From: Ovis canadensis
Taxonomy: Eukaryota > Chordata > Mammalia > Artiodactyla > Bovidae
Assembly: GCF_042477335.2 (NCBI RefSeq)
Contig: NC_091263.1
Location: 65,652,501-65,716,500, forward strand
Direction of reading: 5' to 3'
Length of the DNA stretch: 64,000 nucleotides
In this document: in pieces, positions 25,441 to 54,410 of the stretch
Numbering within the stretch: the stretch's first letter is position 1
Layout of the letters: every line of letters starts with the position of its first letter
Notes under the pieces: model-generated
Databases searched by the model: none
Told to the model about the DNA's origin: nothing
What the model saw: only the letters and a program-made list of their open reading frames with translations
Program-made: the position numbers and the translations under genes

Positions 25441-26094
25441 TACTTTTCACCAGATCTATGATCTATGAGAACTCACAATGCCCCATTCACCCTCCCACAG
25501 AGCCGAATACTATCCAAAGCTACCTACATCCACAACAAAAAAAGCCCAGTTTTCACTTTCTCTGGATTTCTTGCCAGGACTGGGGCTTCTCACCAGCTAA
25601 ATATTCAAGAAGCAGGGGAAAACTTCAGGCTCCCTTCCAAAAGGGGGAAAATCATTTCATACTGGATGCTCTAGGTCCAGATTTAAATAAAATCTTAATT
25701 ACTAATCTTTTCAAAGTTAAATATCCCTATTCTGTTTGAAAAAGTGCCGACACTGTTTCAAGGGGCCAGTATGTTATTGCTTCATTAACACAACAGATGA
25801 TAGATAACGCTTTGATTTCCGTCGGATGTTAAACATTAGCCTTACGTCCCAAACAGGCAAGGAGTAACAGAAATTATTTCGCTCCCCCCCTCCCCGTCCC
25901 CCACCCCGCATCAAAGTTACGTGTTCATAAGAGCTGCCAACCATCCTGGGCTAAGGAATTCAAACGGAAGAATTCTCAGTATAAAGCTGACAAGAACAAG
26001 ACAACAGACTTTTTGGTATCAATGTTTACTCCAGATATATTTAGCACTGAAGCGTCATTCACATTTCCGAAGAAAACTCGTTGGTACAAAAATA

Positions 26095-26300
26095 TGAACC
26101 CTGTCTAATGGGGTAGCCACTAACCACATGTGGTCATTTACATTTAACTCAAGGATTAAATAAAACCTGACACTTCGATTTTCAGTCGCACTAGCCTTAA
26201 GTCAATGGCCACGTGTAGCAGCTAGTGGCTATCCTACTGAATAGCAAAGGTACAGAATAGGACCAGTGTGGCAGAAAGTTCTATGGGACAGAGTAACAAT
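26095..26300. repeat. MER5A DNA transposon remnant
   Basis: GTAGCCACTAACCACATGTG, AGTCGCACTAGCC, AGCTAGTGGCTATCCTACTG and GCAGAAAGTTCTATGGGACA match the MER5A hAT-type non-autonomous element. Confidence 0.7.
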
Positions 26301-26884
26301 CAGTACTGAAGTGAAGTCATCCGAGAACCCGATCGCCTCTCCAGCGGCTACCACAAGCGGCGTCCGGTGAGGCGGCGACGCAGCTCCAGGGCCGCCTGTC
26401 CCAATCCCAGGCGCCGGGATATATCCGCGAGGACACAGAGCCCACGCGCTGGGGGCCCCTCACCCGCAGGCGTTAACTAACCGCGCGTGGAGGGAGGCAC
26501 TGAGAGAGCTCCCGACGATGACCCGAGTGGGGAGCCCCCGGAGGCGCCGCGTTTCCCCGGCACGCCCGGCGGGGAGGGCCTAGATGCGCCAGGCACCAGC
26601 CGGTCAGAGGCCCTGGCCTGCGACCTCTCGGCGAACTGCAAGCGGCGGGAGGCGGAAAGACCGAGAGACATCAGGCGCCGGTGCGCCCTGGCCTCGGCCA
26701 CTGGCAGCTCAACAGCGGGATCGCGGAGGGCCCTGAGACCCAGTACGAGATGCCGGGGGCGCCGGGACCTCGCGGGCAGCGACGAAGGCGGAGCCCCGGC
26801 CGGGCTAGGGAGGCGCGCGGAGAGCCCACCCCCTCCCCCGGCCCGCCGGGGTAAACAAGGCCGCGACTCGCGCCGCGCACTTAC

Positions 26885-27050
26885 CGGCAGCCGCGGCCCC
26901 GCGGCCGCTGAGCCCGGGGGGGCCAGACCGGGTGGGGCCAGGCCAGAAGAACCGGACCCAGGCACGGCGGCGGCGGGGGCGGCGGGCCAACGCTGGTCAA
27001 GGCCCGCGCTGCTTCCTCCGGCGGAGCCGTCGCCGCAGCTCCGGAAGTGC
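26885..27050 (-). other. ARIH2: ARIH2 non-coding exon 1 (5' UTR), upstream edge approximate
   Basis: On the minus strand a strong splice donor (GTAAGT) begins at 26884, inside the CpG island and just below the promoter motifs. Together with the acceptor at 22761 this gives a 4.1-kb first intron. The donor is seen directly; the transcription start is inferred from the motif cluster at 27041-27076 and may be off by tens of bases. Confidence 0.65.
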
Positions 27051-27076
27051 TCGGAGCGGTTGCGTCACTTCCCGCC
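27041..27076 (-). promoter_or_regulatory. ARIH2: Core ARIH2 promoter motif cluster (ETS, CRE/ATF-like, E2F-like)
   Basis: Within 36 bases: CCGGAAGTG (ETS/GABPA consensus, 27041-27049), TGCGTCAC (reads GTGACGCA on the minus strand, CRE/ATF-like, 27061-27068) and TTCCCGCC (E2F-like, 27069-27076). No TATA box. Such clusters are typical of housekeeping start sites and lie just upstream of the exon 1 donor. Function is inferred. Confidence 0.6.
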
Positions 27077-28032
27077 CGGGGTCGCCCCGCGGTCGCCGGG
27101 GTCGCGACAGGCGCTGGGTAATAACGCCTCTCTGCGGACACTTCACTCCAGCCCAGCGCAGCGACCAGAGTACGCCCGCCGCACGGCTGGCGCCGACCGC
27201 TAGCAAAGAAGAGGCTTCTTGGAGAGCGGTCACGGCATCGCTGCGGGCTTTCGCCTACCAGAGCCCCCGGCCCGGATCCTTTCAACCAGGGTTTTTGTTG
27301 TTTTTTTTGAGGGACTCTCCTCACTTCACTGTACTCGGTCTCCGGAGCGGAGAAGACCTCCAGTCGTTCGTGGAGTGGATAAAGGATTGATGTTTCGTGG
27401 CCGCTGTTTGATCGAAGGAGAACTGGGTCTTCGTGTCAGCAAGCCGGGCCGGGGATTTCTACCTAGGCCGATTCGAAGAACCACGCCAGGCTTCCGCTTC
27501 CCTCTCCGTGGCCTAGTTCGCTGCCTAATTTCTTTGGCTTCCCAATCACCCGAGATTGAATCTTAACTACCTTGCTGCACAGTTTATTCACACAGTATAT
27601 AGGAAGTGCCATTATGACTTTCAGTACCTTCTGGGGCCTTTGTCGAGTGTTATGGATACACAGACATGAAGCCTCACTTAAGTTGCTGCTGCACAACGTG
27701 GAAAAGCCGGAGTGAAGCCAGTGATGTTAGGGAGCTTCCTCGCTGTGCAAGTCCGTAGATAACCCAAACCATTTGCACCCATGCATGAGCCGTGTATGTG
27801 CTAATATTCAGGATATTGGTGTGTAATTGACTCTCTTCAGTTCTTGCATGTATTTGTATACATGATTTTCAGCTTCGTGTTTAATTAGGAGCGTGTACCC
27901 AAATAAAGGTACATGAATACTGGAAAACCACCCCCCCCACCTTAATTTGGAGTGAAAACTAATAATAATGAGTGAGTGACATGTTGTAAGGCTGTGAATT
28001 TTATATATTAGCAACGTAAAACTCTTGTCTAT

Positions 28033-28186
28033 AAGTTGCTCAGTCGTGTACCACTCTTTGCGACCCCATGGACAAGAATATTCTCCAGGGAAGAACACTG
28101 GGAGGAATCTTCCCCAGCTAAAGATCTAACCCAGGTCTCCTGCATTGCAGGCACACTCTTTACCGTCTGAGCCACCAGGGAAGCCT
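28033..28186 (-). repeat. Bov-tA SINE, internally diverged
   Basis: AAGTTGCTCAGTCGTGTACC start; GTCTGAGCCACCAGGGAAGC end is the complement of the Bov-tA head. Confidence 0.85.
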
Positions 28187-28490
28187 GTAGTTCAATGTAC
28201 TTATTTGTTAAAACATAGCCCTTTCTTTACATCATGACCCTAGTGAAGGAACCAAACTATATCTTCTGTTAATGAAATCTCTTCAATTAGGTGCATTCGT
28301 TCTGGGTTACTGGTAATAAATCCTCCCCAGTTAATAAAAGGGACCAATAAGTTTTTCTGTATAATTATTGCATTTGCAAAATAGTGAATGAGGACATTCA
28401 CATATCAAGCATACAGATGTACAATATATTGGAATCCCAGGTACTATCCTTATTTGTTCTCCTGTCTCTCCCCTGCTGAAGGTGAGTTTC

Positions 28491-28654
28491 TTTTCTTTTT
28501 TAAAAATATTTATTTGACTGCCCTGGGTCTTAGTTGCAGCACACAGGATCTGTAGTTGCAGCATGTGGGATATAATTCCCTGACCAATAATTGAACCTGG
28601 GCCCCCTGGATTGGGAGAACAGAGTCTTAGCCACTGGTCTACCAAGAAAGTCCC
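28491..28654 (-). repeat. CHR-type SINE with target-site duplication
   Basis: GTTGCAGCATGTGGG, TAGCCACTGGTCTACCAAGA. Near-identical 14-mers AAGGTGAGTTTCTT (before) and AAGATGAGTTTCTT (after) form the target-site duplication. Confidence 0.85.
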
Positions 28655-28763
28655 AAGATGAGTTTCTTAGGGTGACATATCCATCCTTGTTTTCAACATT
28701 ACTCTGTTAAATAGATGTTTATTAAGCTGTTGCTAATACCAATTTTTTTTGGGGGGGGCAGGT

Positions 28764-28861
28764 GAACTCCGGGAGTTGGTGATGGACAGGGAGGCCTGGC
28801 GTGCTGCAATTCATGGGGTCGCAAAGAGTCGGACACGACTGAGCAACTGAACTGAACTGAA
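28764..28861 (+). repeat. BovB 3' end fragment
   Basis: GGGAGTTGGTGATGGACAGG to CACGACTGAGCAACTGAACT, ending in the ACTGA tail repeat. Confidence 0.88.
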
Positions 28862-28935
28862 TACCATTTTTTTTTTTTAAGTTTAGTTTTATTTTTGGCT
28901 GTGCTTGAGAGTCTGGGATATACTCTTCAAAATTT

Positions 28936-29210
28936 TTTTCTTTTTTTAAATTTTTGGTGGCACTGGGACTTCATTGCTGTGCTTGGGCTTTCTTTAGTTG
29001 CAAGGAGAAGGAACTACTCATTTTGGTGCTTGGGTTTCTCTTTGCGGTGGCCTCACTTGTGGAGCAAAAGTCTAGGTGCATGGGCTTCAGTAGTTACAGC
29101 TTACAGGCTTAGTTGCTCGCAGCATGTGGAATCTTCCCAGACCAGGATGGAATCTGTGTCCCCTACATTGGCAAGCAGATTCTTAGCCACTCTACCAGCA
29201 GGGAAGTCCT
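28936..29210 (-). repeat. CHR-type (long form) SINE
   Basis: CTTTAGTTGCAAGGAG, TAGTTGCTCGCAGCATGTGG, CCAGCAGGGAAGTCC. Flanked by ATATACTCTT on both sides (target-site duplication). Confidence 0.85.
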
Positions 29211-29729
29211 GTAATATACTCTTAAGTGATAAAAATAGGATATGAAATGATATGTGTAGTATTCTGTCTTCAAAATAAATTTACATATAAGATATGTAAA
29301 CAAAATACAATGTCTCTCAGTTTCTGTGTCACAGAATCATTCCCTATAGTGGGAATGATTGGTCTTAGCTCCTTGAAGTCTGGGGCCTCATCTAGAAGAC
29401 TCATATTTCTTCACCAATATCATACAATTTTTCTTCTGTATAAATCTTAGATTCGGGTTGACATGTTTTCATTCTCGAAAATCCACTGGAGAGCATTGAA
29501 TTTCTAAAAATAACTTAAAGGGTAGCACTGATAGCCTCATTATTGAGTCTTTGCATCCAAGGAATATACTGTTTCTTTATACTTCTTTTGTTTGCCTTTT
29601 GTGTATTTGAATTTATATAGCTTTATTCACATGGATCTTTGGTTTAGTCCTGCATACATTGTGGGTTTCGCTGTTATTCTGAATAGGATTGATTCTTACT
29701 GTTTGTGATCTGTTATTGTTAACATTGTC

Positions 29730-30195
29730 AACAAAGGTCAGTCTAGTCAAGGCTATGGTTTTTCCAGTGGCCATGTATGGATGTGAGAGTTGGACTATAA
29801 AGAAAGCTGAGTGCCAAAGAATTGATGCTTTTGAACTGTGGTGTTGGAGAAGACTCTTGAGAGTCCCTTGAACTGCAAGGAGATCCAACAAGCCCATCCT
29901 AAAGGAGATCAGTCCTGGGTGTTCATTGGTAGGAATGATGTTAAAGCTGAAACTCAAATACTTTGGCCACCTGATGCAAAGACCTGACTCATTGGAAAAG
30001 ACTCTCATGCTGGGAAAGATTGAGGGCAGGAGGAGAAGGGGACGACAGAGGATGAGATGGTTAGATGGCATCACCGACTCAATGAACATGGGTTTGAGTG
30101 GACTCCGGGAGTTGGTGATGGACAGGGAGGCCTGGCGTGCTGCAGTTCATGGGGTCACATAGAGTCAGACACGACTGAGCGACAACTGAACTGAT
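29730..30195 (+). repeat. BovB 3' segment (about 465 bp)
   Basis: GAAAGCTGAGTGCCAAAGAA, GAACTGTGGTGTTGGAGAAG, AGATGGTTAGATGGCATCAC and the GGAGTTGGTGATGGACAGGG end. 5'-truncated LINE. Confidence 0.92.
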
Positions 30196-30324
30196 CAAAA
30201 AGTGATTGCTTTCTGATACTGTTCTTGTATCTGTCTCCTTACTTAAATTTGCTCATTAGTTTTCAACTGATTCTCTTGAATTTTCAAAGTAAGCATTTGA
30301 ATCACTTGAAAATAGGAATATTTT

Positions 30325-30422
30325 GGACTTTTTTTTTGGGGGGGGTTTGACCAAAGATCAGACCCACACCCACTGTGGTGGAAAAACAGAGTCTTAACCC
30401 CTGGACTGCCAGGGAAGTTCCA
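30325..30422 (-). repeat. CHR-type SINE
   Basis: AACCCCTGGACTGCCAGGGA is the complement of the CHR head; T/G-rich start. Confidence 0.8.
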
Positions 30423-30544
30423 AGCACTCTTACTTTTTAATATTTAAATTTTTTATTACTTTCCTTCCTTTTCTTTTCTCCCTCTTCTCCACCCCACCCC
30501 CCACCCCAACCCCCGCCCCGCACTCTTCTTTCTTTCTTCCTTAC

Positions 30545-30745
30545 AGGCTTCCCTGATGGCTCAGCTGATAAAGAAAACATCTGCAATGTGGGAGACCTGG
30601 GTTTGATCCCTGGGTTGGGAAGATCCCCTGGAGAAGGGAAAGGCTACTTACTCCAGTATTCTGGGCTGAAGAATTCCCTGAACTGAATAGTCCATGGTGG
30701 TCACAGAGTCAGACACAACTGAGCAACTTTCACTTTCTTTCACTT
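30545..30745 (+). repeat. Bov-tA SINE
   Basis: AGGCTTCCCTGATGGCTCAG head, GTTTGATCCCTGGGTTGGGA box B-like, tail CACAACTGAGCAACTTTCAC. Confidence 0.92.
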
Positions 30746-30804
30746 CTTCCTTACTTTGCTGTTTATTCCCTCCCTCCCTCCCTATTGATATTTTTGCATT
30801 AGCT

Positions 30805-31020
30805 GGCTTCCCTGGTGGCTCAGAGGTTAAAGCATCTGCCTGGAATGCGGGAGACCCCGGTTTGAGCCCTCGGTTGGGAAGATCCCCTGGAGAAGGAAAC
30901 TGCAACCCACTCCAGTACTCTTGCCTGGAGAATCCCATGGAGGGAGGAGCCTGGTAGGCTACAGTCCATGGGGTCCCGAAGAGTCAGACACGACTGAGCA
31001 ACTTCACTTTCACTTTCACT
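30805..31020 (+). repeat. Bov-tA SINE
   Basis: GGCTTCCCTGGTGGCTCAG head, GATCCCCTGGAGAAGG, GACACGACTGAGCAACTTCA tail. Second copy within 300 bp in the same orientation. Confidence 0.93.
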
Positions 31021-31264
31021 AAGTCCAGTAAAATGTTAAGCAGTAATCATGATTTTTAAAAATCTCTATTTTTTCTCCTATCATTAATAGGATAGCTTCT
31101 AATAGTTCACCATTAAATTGTTTTGCTGAGAAAAAATATGGTAGTTACTTGTTTGCTTTAAAAAAAAATAGTTAGTCTTTATCTATCACAAGGGAGTTTG
31201 CTTCAAATATTAAATTTACAGTTTTATGTTCTTTTCATTTTGGTTTTATCTCATTTTTGGTAAG

Positions 31265-33100
31265 GAATGATGTTGAATACTGTTGCAGGTTGGACTCTTT
31301 GGAAGCAAGTACTGAGATGGAGCTTGGGGAGCAAGATACATATTAGGGACCAGCGTATGTAAAGGGAGGGGGCAGGAAGCAAAATTAGGCAGAGGCGGCA
31401 GATAAACTGTGATGCAGGCCCAATGAAGCCAACCCAGCAGAGAGCACTGGAGTGTGAATACTCCCTGTCAGAGTATCTGATACCACGCCAGAGTGGTCAG
31501 GCATTAAATCTCTCCCTTGCTCAGTCACAGGGTGTGGACAGTCTTGGGAAAGGTATGACCTAAGGAAAGGACCCCCTCATTCATGTTTGATTCCCAAAGT
31601 CTAGGAAGAAGGCTTCTCAAGAGAGGTCTAAGTGATCTCAGATGGCCTCGGCCTGCAGCAGCTTGAAGTTGGGCCTTGTTCCCTGGCCGGACATTGAGGT
31701 TGGGGAGAGGCAGTGAGAGCACCAAATCCTAGCTGCCAGACCAGTGGTCAGTGACAAGGCCCTGGCTCTTCGGCTTTGCAGAAAAGGAACTGCCATAAAG
31801 ACGGAAAGTAGTGAAAGAAGTCAAGTGTTTATTAGGAGGAAAAAAAGAGTACATATGGATAGACACATGGGTGGACTCAGAGTCCCAGAGTGATGCCCTC
31901 TTGGTAGTTTGATCACTTATATGGAGCGTTTGTTTCTGGGTTTCCTTTGGCCAACCATTTTTATTTCCCTGGCTCAGAGTCCATAATTGGTGTATCTTAG
32001 GATCCTCTTGTGTGTGCACATGTCTCAGCCAAGGCAGATTCTACTTTAGAGGTGCAGAGGTAGTTAGCATCACCTAGCGTCACTACCCCTTCTGACCTCC
32101 AAGGAGCCTTTCTGTGCATGAGTAGTCAGGGAGATCACCTTACTTCAAAAATGAGAACCAAGTTGGTCTCTCCTCTTTGGGCAGAGCCCAGCCTCCTCCC
32201 TCAATTGTCCTCCTATTTTCATCTTGCAGTATCTACGCTGGGTGGGGCCCTCTTGCCTCACAAAGATAGCTTCACATTCCTTGTGAAGCTTGTGGTTCAG
32301 TTCAGTTCAGTTCAGTTGCTCAGTCGTGCCCAACTCTTTGCAACCCCATGGTCTGCAGCACGCCAGGCTTCCCTGGCCATCACCAACTGGTCAGTGATGC
32401 CACCCGACATGAAGCTTGTGGAACTGATAGCAAACCTGGAGGTGCATATGCATGTGTACATTTTTCTGGGGAGAGGGTGCCAGGAATTCTCCACCTCCCA
32501 GATGGCTAAGGACCACTGGTTGGACAATGTCTAGCATATGGGCAACTTGGTATCGATCTCCTGCATCGGTATGTTACCTGGAGTGGGGAGTTGTGCTGAA
32601 GGGGACAGGATATGTAAAGGCCTGGCTACTGGGCAGTGGAGGGTGGGGTCAGTTAAGTAACAGGGCTGGCTGTGTGGTAAACCAGTAGAAGCTAAGTTTG
32701 CTCAGAGAGGAAGATACAGTCTAGCGTAAAACACGGTTGAAGCAGTAAGCTAGCATGAAATATGAAAAGCCTTGTCTGCCCTGAACCACTTCTATTCTGA
32801 TGCAATGAATGACAGTCAGGTTAAATTTCAGGTAAGTTTTCTAACTGTGTAAAGGCTTATCAGATGAGGAAACAGGAAGACCATTTGTTTGGGGGATCAT
32901 CAGTTACCCTATGAAGATTTAATAGAACTTGTGGGCTTGAGTGAAGTCCATGTTCAGGTCTGTCAAGGTTTACCAAGAGGGTCTACCAGGAGAGTTTATC
33001 AGGAGGGCTGTTCTATAACAAACAGCACCTCTTCCTGAAGCTGCTCTGACGCAGATTGACTCTAAGTTAGCTCCTCTTCTGCATCTGGAGTGTTAGAAGT
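31265..33100. repeat. Possible LTR-like or other interspersed repeat, unclassified
   Basis: The region reads as repeat-derived (for example TCAAGTGTTTATTAGGAGG near 31822, reminiscent of ruminant LTRs), but no paired LTRs, primer-binding site or coding remnants were seen. A BovB tail interrupts it at 32297-32410. Low confidence. Confidence 0.25.
32297..32410 (-). repeat. BovB 3' end fragment with perfect target-site duplication
   Basis: TTCAGTTCAGTTCAGTTGCT start, typical minus-strand BovB tail. GAAGCTTGTGG occurs directly before it and again at 32411-32421. Confidence 0.92.
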
Positions 33101-33179
33101 CACAAGTGAAATAAACATGGTCCTATTACCAAACCCTGAATCTTGGACATTCCAATAAGGCCAATCCAGTGATGAACAT

Positions 33180-33560
33180 CCTGTTCAATTAATGCCTTCA
33201 CTACCTCTTGCCTGGACCACTGTAATTTTCTCTTAACTGTTCTCCTTGCTTCCATTCTCTCCCAACACAAATTCATCCATCCCAAATAGATTTTCTAAAC
33301 AAATCTGATCATGTCACCGCTGTGCTTAAAACTGTTCCATGGTTCCCCATCCTCATCTAGAAAAAGCCTATAGCATAGCGTAAACACTTTTGAGCCTTGC
33401 CCCAGCCTCCTTGACTTCCACTCCCTTTACAGATCTTCTGCCCCAGTCAGGCCCCACCACTTCCTGATCCCAGTTTTGTTCCTGTCACTAATCTTTCCAC
33501 CCGTAGTGTACATGGTCCATCCTCCCCATTCCAGGCTTCGTTCTAGCTTGGGAGTGCCTG
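33180..33560 (+). repeat. L2 LINE remnant
   Basis: CTGATCATGTCACCGCTGTG, TTCCATGGTTCCCCATC and CTTTACAGATCTTCTGCC match the pattern of L2 3' regions. Old and diverged. Confidence 0.5.
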
Positions 33561-33744
33561 CAGAGGAGGATTGCTATCAGGTTACCTGGGCAGTGAGGTT
33601 CCTGCTACAGAGTAGGGGTATGCTTATTGTTTACAAATTTTTCATTTGACAAATTTCAAACATACAGAAATGACAAGTTATATAGTGGATACCTGAATAC
33701 CGTGCACCGAGACTGAATAAGTCAAAAACATAAACATCACCTTT

Positions 33745-33855
33745 ATGGCAACCCACTCCAGTACCCTTGCCTGGAAAATCCCATGGATGGAGGAGCGTGG
33801 TAGGCTACAGTCCATGGGGTCACAAAGAGTTGGACACGACTGAGCGGCTTCACTT
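33745..33855 (+). repeat. Bov-tA/Bov-A 3' part
   Basis: GGCAACCCACTCCAGTACC to GGACACGACTGAGCGGCTTC. Confidence 0.88.
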
Positions 33856-33950
33856 AACTCCTAATTGTTATATTCATTAACAATTCCTTTCGGTTCTTCT
33901 TTCAGAATATATTCAGAATCCAAACACATCTCATCACCTCCTCTGCTGTT

Positions 33951-34220
33951 CTCTGCTGCTAAGTCGCTTCAGTCGTGTCCGACTCTGTACAACCCCATAG
34001 ACAGCAGCCCACCAGGCTCCCCCGTCCCTGGGATGCTCCAGGCAAGAACATTGGAGTGGGTTGCCATTTCCTTCTCCAATGCATAAAAGTGAAAAGTGAA
34101 AGTGAAGTCACTCAATCATGTCTGACTCTTCGCAACCCCATGGACTGCAGCCTACCAGGCTCCTCCATCCATGGGATTTTCTAGGCAAGAGTACTGGAGT
34201 GGGGAGCTATTGCCTTCTCC
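33951..34220 (-). repeat. Bov-A2 dimeric SINE
   Basis: Two minus-strand Bov-A units in tandem: AAGTCGCTTCAGTCGTGTCC and AAGTCACTCAATCATGTCTG, each followed by CACCAGGCTCC or TACCAGGCTCC. Confidence 0.9.
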
Positions 34221-34239
34221 GCAGCTGTTCTCTGATCCA

Positions 34240-34790
34240 ATCCAATCCAGCATCTCTGACTATGACCTTTAGCCTCCTCAAGTCTCTCTGCTTCTTACTC
34301 TATTCTCAACTGGCAGTAAGAGGGATTCTGTTAATTCACAACTCAGACTATGTCACTCCTCTGCCCAGAACCCCAGAATGGCTCATATCTTCTTAAAGGA
34401 GAGGCTGATGTCCTTACAGTGGCACACAAAGCCCCACTTAATATGTCACCATTGGCACCATGCCGGCCTCAGTAGTCCCTCAAACAGTCCAGACACAGTC
34501 CATCTCAGGGAGTTTGCAGTCTTCTGCCTGGAAGATCCCTCCCTCCCTGCACTGCCCAGCCCGCTCCCCCCTATAAATATGGACAGAACTCACCTCCTCA
34601 ATTTCTCAGGTCTTGAATCCACTCACCTTCTCCGTGAAAATGTCCTTTACTCACCTAATTAAAACTGCAGGTTACTTGCCCCCCCATCCCATCGCCCCCA
34701 ATACTAATCCTTATCCTCTCTCCAGATTTATTTTTCTTCATAGTAGTTCTCACCACTTGATACACTACGCATTATTCACTAACTTTGCTA
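34240..34790 (+). repeat. L2 LINE 3' remnant
   Basis: TGCCTGGAAGATCCCTCCC, AACTCACCTCCTCAATTTCT and TTTATTTTTCTTCATAGTAG follow the L2 3' end order. Confidence 0.55.
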
Positions 34791-34935
34791 GTGAACAAAG
34801 ACCCGTGTGCTGTGCCTTCAGCGCCTGAAAGGGTGCTTTGTCACACAGCAGAGAGCAGTCGCCTTCAGCAGAGTTGATAGAGGACCAGAAACTTAAGGGA
34901 GGAAACGGGTGAGTTCAGGAAGAGTTTCTGGAGGA

Positions 34936-35354
34936 GATGTGAGAGTTGGACTGTGAAGAAAGCTGAGCGCCGAAGAATTAATGCTTTTGAACTGTGGTGT
35001 TGGAGAAGACTCTTCAGAGTCCCTTGGACTGCAAGGAGGTCCAACCAGTCCATCCTAAAGGAGATCAGTCCTGGGTATTCATTGGAAGGACTGATGCTGA
35101 AGCTCCAATACTTTGGCCACCTCAGGCGAAGAGTTGACTCATTGGAAAAGACTCTGATGCTGGGAGGGATTGGGGGCAGAGGCGAAGGGGACGACAGAGG
35201 ATGAGATGGCTGGATGGCATCACCGACTCGATGAACATGAGTCTGAGTGAACTCCAGGAGTTGGTGATGGACAGGGAGACCTGGCGTGCTGCGATTCATG
35301 GGGTCGCAAAGAATCGGACACTGCTGAGCGACTGAACTGAACTGAACTGAACTG
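34936..35354 (+). repeat. BovB 3' segment abutting the SLC25A20 CpG island
   Basis: AGAGTTGGACTGTGAAGAAA through CATGGGGTCGCAAAGAATCG and a CTGAA repeat tail. It ends about 285 bp upstream of the SLC25A20 ATG, so the conserved proximal promoter is confined to that interval. Confidence 0.92.
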
Positions 35355-35404
35355 CAGTCCACCCCCACCTACCGCCACTCCAAAACACCGCCCAGAAGGC
35401 GTAG

Positions 35405-53288
<17,884 letters not shown>

Positions 53289-54214
53289 TGATCAGGGTTG
53301 GGGGAGATATTGTTTGGAGGCAGGCGGCTAGCTTTTCTACTGGGTATACAATTTTGTGTGGATGTGTATGTCCTTTTACCCTTTATAAAGGCTTCAGATC
53401 AGGTGTGCAAACAGTTTCAAGGTTTTCAGGAACATGGAAGCAGTTGTACTAGAGTCAAGAACCAGGACAGTGTAACAAATGAACCAGATGTCACTCCTGT
53501 GATGGGTCAGTTCAGACTTATCCACCCTTGTTAGCAGCTACTTCAGGAACTCCAGAAAGTGAGTCGCGTGTCTTCAGAGGTGGAAGGGAGGCTGCTCTTG
53601 CCCAACATCGTCTGTCTCCACCCACTGCCCAAAGGCTCAGTGCCCTTAGAGTGTCTGGGCTTGTTCCCAGGCTAAGGCTGTGAACTGGCTGCCTGCCTTA
53701 CCACACGGGGCTCCCTTTAAAAAAAAGCAGTACTGCTTTTTTCTTCTAATGGCCAAAGCAATTTAATACATAGCCTTTGCTAGAAAAATTTTGGTAATGC
53801 AGAGAAGCATAAAGAAAACAATGTATTTATCACCCATGAGGTAACCACCATTATACTTTCTGTGTGAATTCTTCATCTTTTAGTAAACATGTGTATTTTT
53901 AAAAATTTATCTTTTGAAATAAAATTGGGGTCACATACTGCTGTAGTTTTGTAGCCAGCTTTTTTCATTTGCTATGTCACAATATTTTTGTGATTATTTT
54001 TCTCAGACGTCATTTTCTGTGCTTTATTTCAATTCAGGGCTGTAATTTACCCAATAATCCTTTATCTGGGGATAATCCAAATTATATATCATAGTGAACA
54101 TCTTATGAATAAGTCTCTGTATGTGTTCCTTATTATTTTCTTAGGATAAATGTCTAGACTTGAAATTGGTATATTTAAAGATACATACTTTTAAAAGAAT
54201 TTTCAGTGCACGTT

Positions 54215-54410
54215 GGGTTTCCTGGTGGTTTAGTGGTAAAGAATCCGCCTGCCAATGCAGGAGACTTGGGTGCGAACCCTGGGTAGGGAAGATCCCCTGG
54301 AGGAGAAAATGGCAATCCACTCCAGTGTTCTTCCTAGGAAAATCCCCTGGACAGGAGCCTGTGGGGTCGCAGAGAGTCAGACGTGACTGGGTGACTGAGT
54401 ACACGCACAT
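54215..54410 (+). repeat. Bov-tA SINE
   Basis: GGGTTTCCTGGTGGTTTAGT, GATCCCCTGGAGGAGAAAAT, GAGTCAGACGTGACTGGGTG. Confidence 0.9.

Larger units (their letters stand above)
22761..26884 (-). other. ARIH2: ARIH2 5' UTR intron (4.1 kb)
   Basis: Between the non-coding first exon and the ATG exon. It holds a MIR (about 25290-25440), a MER5A (26095-26300), small CHR and L1 pieces near 24500-24850, and a possible tiny exon at 24144-24178. The rest is AT-rich. Confidence 0.65.
26320..27530. promoter_or_regulatory. CpG island of the ARIH2 / ARIH2OS locus
   Basis: Dense CG dinucleotides and very high GC across about 1.2 kb, in sharp contrast to the AT-rich flanks. It covers ARIH2 exon 1 and its donor and the antisense ARIH2OS-like region. 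Edges are estimated by eye. Confidence 0.85.
26760..27560 (+). pseudogene. ARIH2OS: ARIH2OS-like antisense locus with broken reading frame
   Basis: On the strand opposite ARIH2, blocks resemble human ARIH2OS (compared from memory) but in different frames. A GLGRRAE / PPARR block near 26,800 is in one frame. VNKAATRAAHLP, PDRVGPGQKN and GRRANAGQ (26851-27005), and SGEDLQSFVEWI (ending at a stop at 27388-27390), are in a second. TTPGFRFPLRGLVR (27484-27525) is back in the first. Human ARIH2OS is a poorly characterised predicted protein of about 290 residues. The longest plus ORF here (26487-27203, 238 codons) is mostly in the wrong frame for that protein. Either the frame has decayed in this ruminant or the protein is real only in primates. 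Part of the similarity is expected because the region overlaps the ARIH2 promoter and exon 1. Confidence 0.55.
27570..34935. other. Intergenic spacer between divergent ARIH2 and SLC25A20
   Basis: No gene found. It is largely SINEs, BovB 3' fragments and L2 remnants (listed separately). 31,030-32,290 and 32,420-33,150 look repetitive but I could not classify them. Confidence 0.7.

Noticed and set aside
26477..27324. Several long minus- and other-frame ORFs in the CpG island (up to 162 codons)
   Set aside because: Very high GC removes stop codons; compositions are R/P/G/A-rich with no domain, and they overlap in all frames.
30455..30543. Pyrimidine-rich tract as a possible triplex-forming element
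   Set aside because: Interrupted by several purines and lying between SINEs; most likely a low-complexity expansion.
31265..33100. Possible endogenous retroviral LTR
   Set aside because: No paired LTRs, primer-binding site, polypurine tract or gag/pol/env remnants were found; kept only as a low-confidence unclassified repeat.
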